Assembly (NCBI RefSeq): GCF_001612725.1
Contig: NZ_BDAZ01000044.1
Location: 62,001 to 126,000, forward strand
DNA from: Nocardia anaemiae NBRC 100462
Lineage (GTDB): Bacteria; Actinomycetota; Actinomycetes; Mycobacteriales; Mycobacteriaceae
Reading direction: 5' to 3'
Length of the DNA: 64,000 bases
Numbering within the stretch: the first letter of the stretch is position 1; every line of letters begins with the position of its first letter. This document shows, piece by piece, positions 61,947 through 64,000 of this stretch. The notes beneath the pieces were generated by a model. The model saw nothing but the letters and a program-made list of their open reading frames with translations, made no database searches and was not told the DNA's origin. The position numbers and the translations under genes were made by a program.

Positions 61947-63949
61947 CGGGCTCCCCCATCGATGTTGATGGTGTAATTCGACAAGTAGTCCGTATACAGC
62001 TGCACCGTGTCGATGCCGACCGGGAGTTGCTCTACAGCTGCCTGGTACTCCGCTGGGGAGTCGGTGATGACGAACAAAACCTGCGGCACCGCAGTAGTCG
62101 TGGCTGCCTCAGCGACCGCAGAAGCAAACGGCTTCAGAGCGTCGACCGAGAACAGCACGCCGTACGACTCAGTCAGCGCCCAACCATCCTCGGGTATTGC
62201 CGCGATCCGGTCACCCTGTGCGCCGCCTTCGAGCCACATCAGCGGAGCAACTGCCGCATACTCCGAGCCGCGCCGCACCCGGCCTGGGTCGAGGTAGGTC
62301 AAGTTGAAGAACTCAACGTTCGCCGCTAAGCCGTCGGAGTACGACGAACCGTCGGGGCGCTTGCCGGTCGCTACCGTGGAGATGCGAGGGCGGCAGACGT
62401 GCTCAAAGACGCCTTTCGCCTCCCACTCCCGGTCGCCCGGGTGGTGCCCGGCCGCGCGCAGGCCCTTCGCTTCCTTAGCGCCCACCTCGTTATTGGTCAC
62501 GACAATCGACTGGCGAGTGCCCCCGTCCTCGTCGTTCAGACACATGACAGCCTCCGCGGTTGTCCCCGAACCGGCGAAAAAGTCGACGATAACGGCATTT
62601 GAGGGCGCTGCGATTCCAATCCAGCGCATGAGGACTTCGTGATCCTTTGGGTTCGGAAATCTGACTTCCCCAAGAATTGATTTCAGATGCGCCCTCGACG
62701 CTCGCCTGTCTCGCTCGAAAACCGAGCTTACTGTTTCCTCGGTCTGTTCGTCGAGATAGCGCTTGAAATATGCAGTTGCGGAGTGGTCCGCGCCGAACAA
62801 AACTCGGTCTTCGGAAATTAGTCGGCCCATAACCTCCGGACTGTATCGCCATCCATTGGGATGCATCTTTACCGGAACATCGGTAATGGGATGGGGCACG
62901 CTGTACCGCAGATTCTCGCGCGGATTTGGGCTACTTAGGTCGCCGGCAAAGTAGACGCGGCCAGATGAATCTATTGCGTTATAGCGAGCGACGCCGTCTG
63001 CAAGTTTTGATTTATTTTCGCGGAGCCAGGAACGGAAGTTGGTCGTTGCCAATTGGTAGTCATGTCCCGACTCCGCCCACGCCCGCTCGGCTGCTGCGAG
63101 CGCATCGTCCACTCCCGGCTTTCTGTCGAACCACCGCACTCCAGCTGCGGCTAGGGAGGACTCGTCTCGAGCGTAGACGAGCATGTAATCGGCACCATTT
63201 GAAACATAGCGGGAATCATTCTTTCGGCCGCCTTGCCAAACCACATCTGAAAGGAAGTTCTGAGGCTCAAATACCTGATCAAAAAGCATTCGGAGACGAT
63301 GGTGTTCGTCGTCGCCGATGGCTGCAATTATTACGCCGGTCGGCTTCAGAAGGTCACGGGCGATGAGAAGCCGACGTTCCAGGAATGACAGCCACTTCGA
63401 GGATTTGGCGCGGTCGTTTTGGTCGACATACCGGTCGTTGTATATCCAGCCGTCGTTACCTGTGTTGTATGGCGGGTCAATGTAGATCAGGTCGACCTTG
63501 GCGCGGTGGGTCGAGCGAAGTGCCTGGAGGGCGTGGAAGTTCTCGCCGTTGATGACGATGTGCCACGGAGCCTCGGCAGGGCCGCGTTGGATCCTTTCAA
63601 CGGATGCCAAGCCCGGATAGATCGGTTCACCGAACTCGCGGACCACCACGAGATCGTTCACGGGCCGCTCGCCGCCATCTCCGTCGAGGATCGCGACCGC
63701 GCGGGTGTTGTTGGTGAACCCGAGGACAGTCCATGTCGCGATGGTGGATTCGTCTCGGAGGGTTACTCGGATTCCCTTACGGATTGGGTAGTCGGCCAAT
63801 CGTACGGACTCGGGCAGATGACGGTCGAAGACCAGTCCAAAGCGGCGCGAACCGCGTAGCAGCTCGACCTCGCGGGCCAGTCGGCTTCGGAGAGAGTCGT
63901 CCCCGACTTGGCCGATCAGCTGATCGAGAATGTTGGTCTCATCCGCCAC
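61943..63949 (-). CDS. mod: Type III restriction-modification methyltransferase, Mod subunit
   Basis: A 668-residue N6-adenine methyltransferase of beta order: catalytic IYIDPPYNTGN near residue 155-165 precedes the SAM motif VDFFAGSGTTAEAV near 450. The central variable region (about 200-400) should hold target recognition. An N-terminal extension of 120 residues is long. GTG 63949 follows GGAGGGG. Only 51 bases of window remain upstream, so an earlier operon gene cannot be excluded. Confidence 0.85.
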   Translation of the reverse strand: MADETNILDQLIGQVGDDSLRSRLAREVELLRGSRRFGLVFDRHLPESVRLADYPIRKGIRVTLRDESTIATWTVLGFTNNTRAVAILDGDGGERPVNDLVVVREFGEPIYPGLASVERIQRGPAEAPWHIVINGENFHALQALRSTHRAKVDLIYIDPPYNTGNDGWIYNDRYVDQNDRAKSSKWLSFLERRLLIARDLLKPTGVIIAAIGDDEHHRLRMLFDQVFEPQNFLSDVVWQGGRKNDSRYVSNGADYMLVYARDESSLAAAGVRWFDRKPGVDDALAAAERAWAESGHDYQLATTNFRSWLRENKSKLADGVARYNAIDSSGRVYFAGDLSSPNPRENLRYSVPHPITDVPVKMHPNGWRYSPEVMGRLISEDRVLFGADHSATAYFKRYLDEQTEETVSSVFERDRRASRAHLKSILGEVRFPNPKDHEVLMRWIGIAAPSNAVIVDFFAGSGTTAEAVMCLNDEDGGTRQSIVVTNNEVGAKEAKGLRAAGHHPGDREWEAKGVFEHVCRPRISTVATGKRPDGSSYSDGLAANVEFFNLTYLDPGRVRRGSEYAAVAPLMWLEGGAQGDRIAAIPEDGWALTESYGVLFSVDALKPFASAVAEAATTTAVPQVLFVITDSPAEYQAAVEQLPVGIDTVQLYTDYLSNYTINIDGGAR

Positions 63950-64000
63950 GTGGTACCACCCCTCCGCGCACTACTCAGCCCGCTCGGCCGACTCCAGAGC

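Overview
The window is GC-rich actinobacterial DNA, most likely from Nocardia or a close mycolic-acid relative. The reasons are an EspG-type chaperone beside PPE-like and WXG/EspC-like proteins, a DUF3558 lipoprotein, three DUF4254 proteins, an XRE-DUF5753/DUF397 pair, an MmyB-type regulator, and many GTG starts and ATGA/GTGA stop-start overlaps. No rRNA, tRNA or CRISPR array was recognised. All assignments come from reading the sequence and from family memory; no search was run.

Layout. (1) 1-5.1 kb: replication module of a mobile element, with a winged-helix initiator-like protein (5' end outside the window, containing a 345-bp internal tandem duplication), a DnaB-N/RecA-like ATPase and five small overlapping genes. 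(2) 5.4-9.8 kb: MerR-NTF2 regulator with a clear operator, a small membrane protein, an MBL-fold hydrolase and an XRE/MmyB regulator. (3) 9.8-17.6 kb: a type VII secretion substrate locus (lipoproteins, a WXG-type large protein, an EspC-like protein, a PPE-like protein, EspG) without core secretion genes. (4) 17.7-23.0 kb: a ten-gene minus-strand operon with three DUF4254 paralogues, divergent from an XRE-DUF5753/DUF397 pair across a palindromic operator. (5) 23.1-28 kb: a probable conflict system, EACC1 adaptor plus a caspase-pYEATS effector, bracketed by imperfect direct repeats, followed by a DUF6585 gene and a membrane beta-helix-like gene. (6) 28.6-33.1 kb: accessory genes separated by strong hairpins, including two paralogues and a DUF2786 protein.

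(7) 33.7-58.0 kb: a siphovirus-type prophage late region in normal order: PAPS-reductase-like protein, terminase small and large subunits, portal, scaffold, P22-type coat, connectors, major tail protein, two tail chaperones joined by a G GGG GGC slippery site, tape measure, minor tail proteins, GH25 endolysin, holin-like protein and tail proteins. No integrase or repressor is seen next to it, so its limits are uncertain. Two reverse-strand cargo cassettes interrupt it. At 42.3-43.9 kb are a gene broken by a 17-bp tandem repeat, an RNase III homologue lacking three of four catalytic acidic residues, and a small membrane protein. At 52.5-54.6 kb is a Septu-like HNH/ATPase pair. (8) 59.4-64 kb: a type III restriction-modification pair, Mod then Res, on the minus strand.

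The most unusual signals are the RNase III pseudoenzyme cassette, the frame-switching 17-bp repeat, a 336-bp stretch (33350-33685) with no CpG in a CpG-rich genome, a long perfect hairpin that splits a minor-tail gene, and the EACC1-caspase-pYEATS system with flanking repeats.
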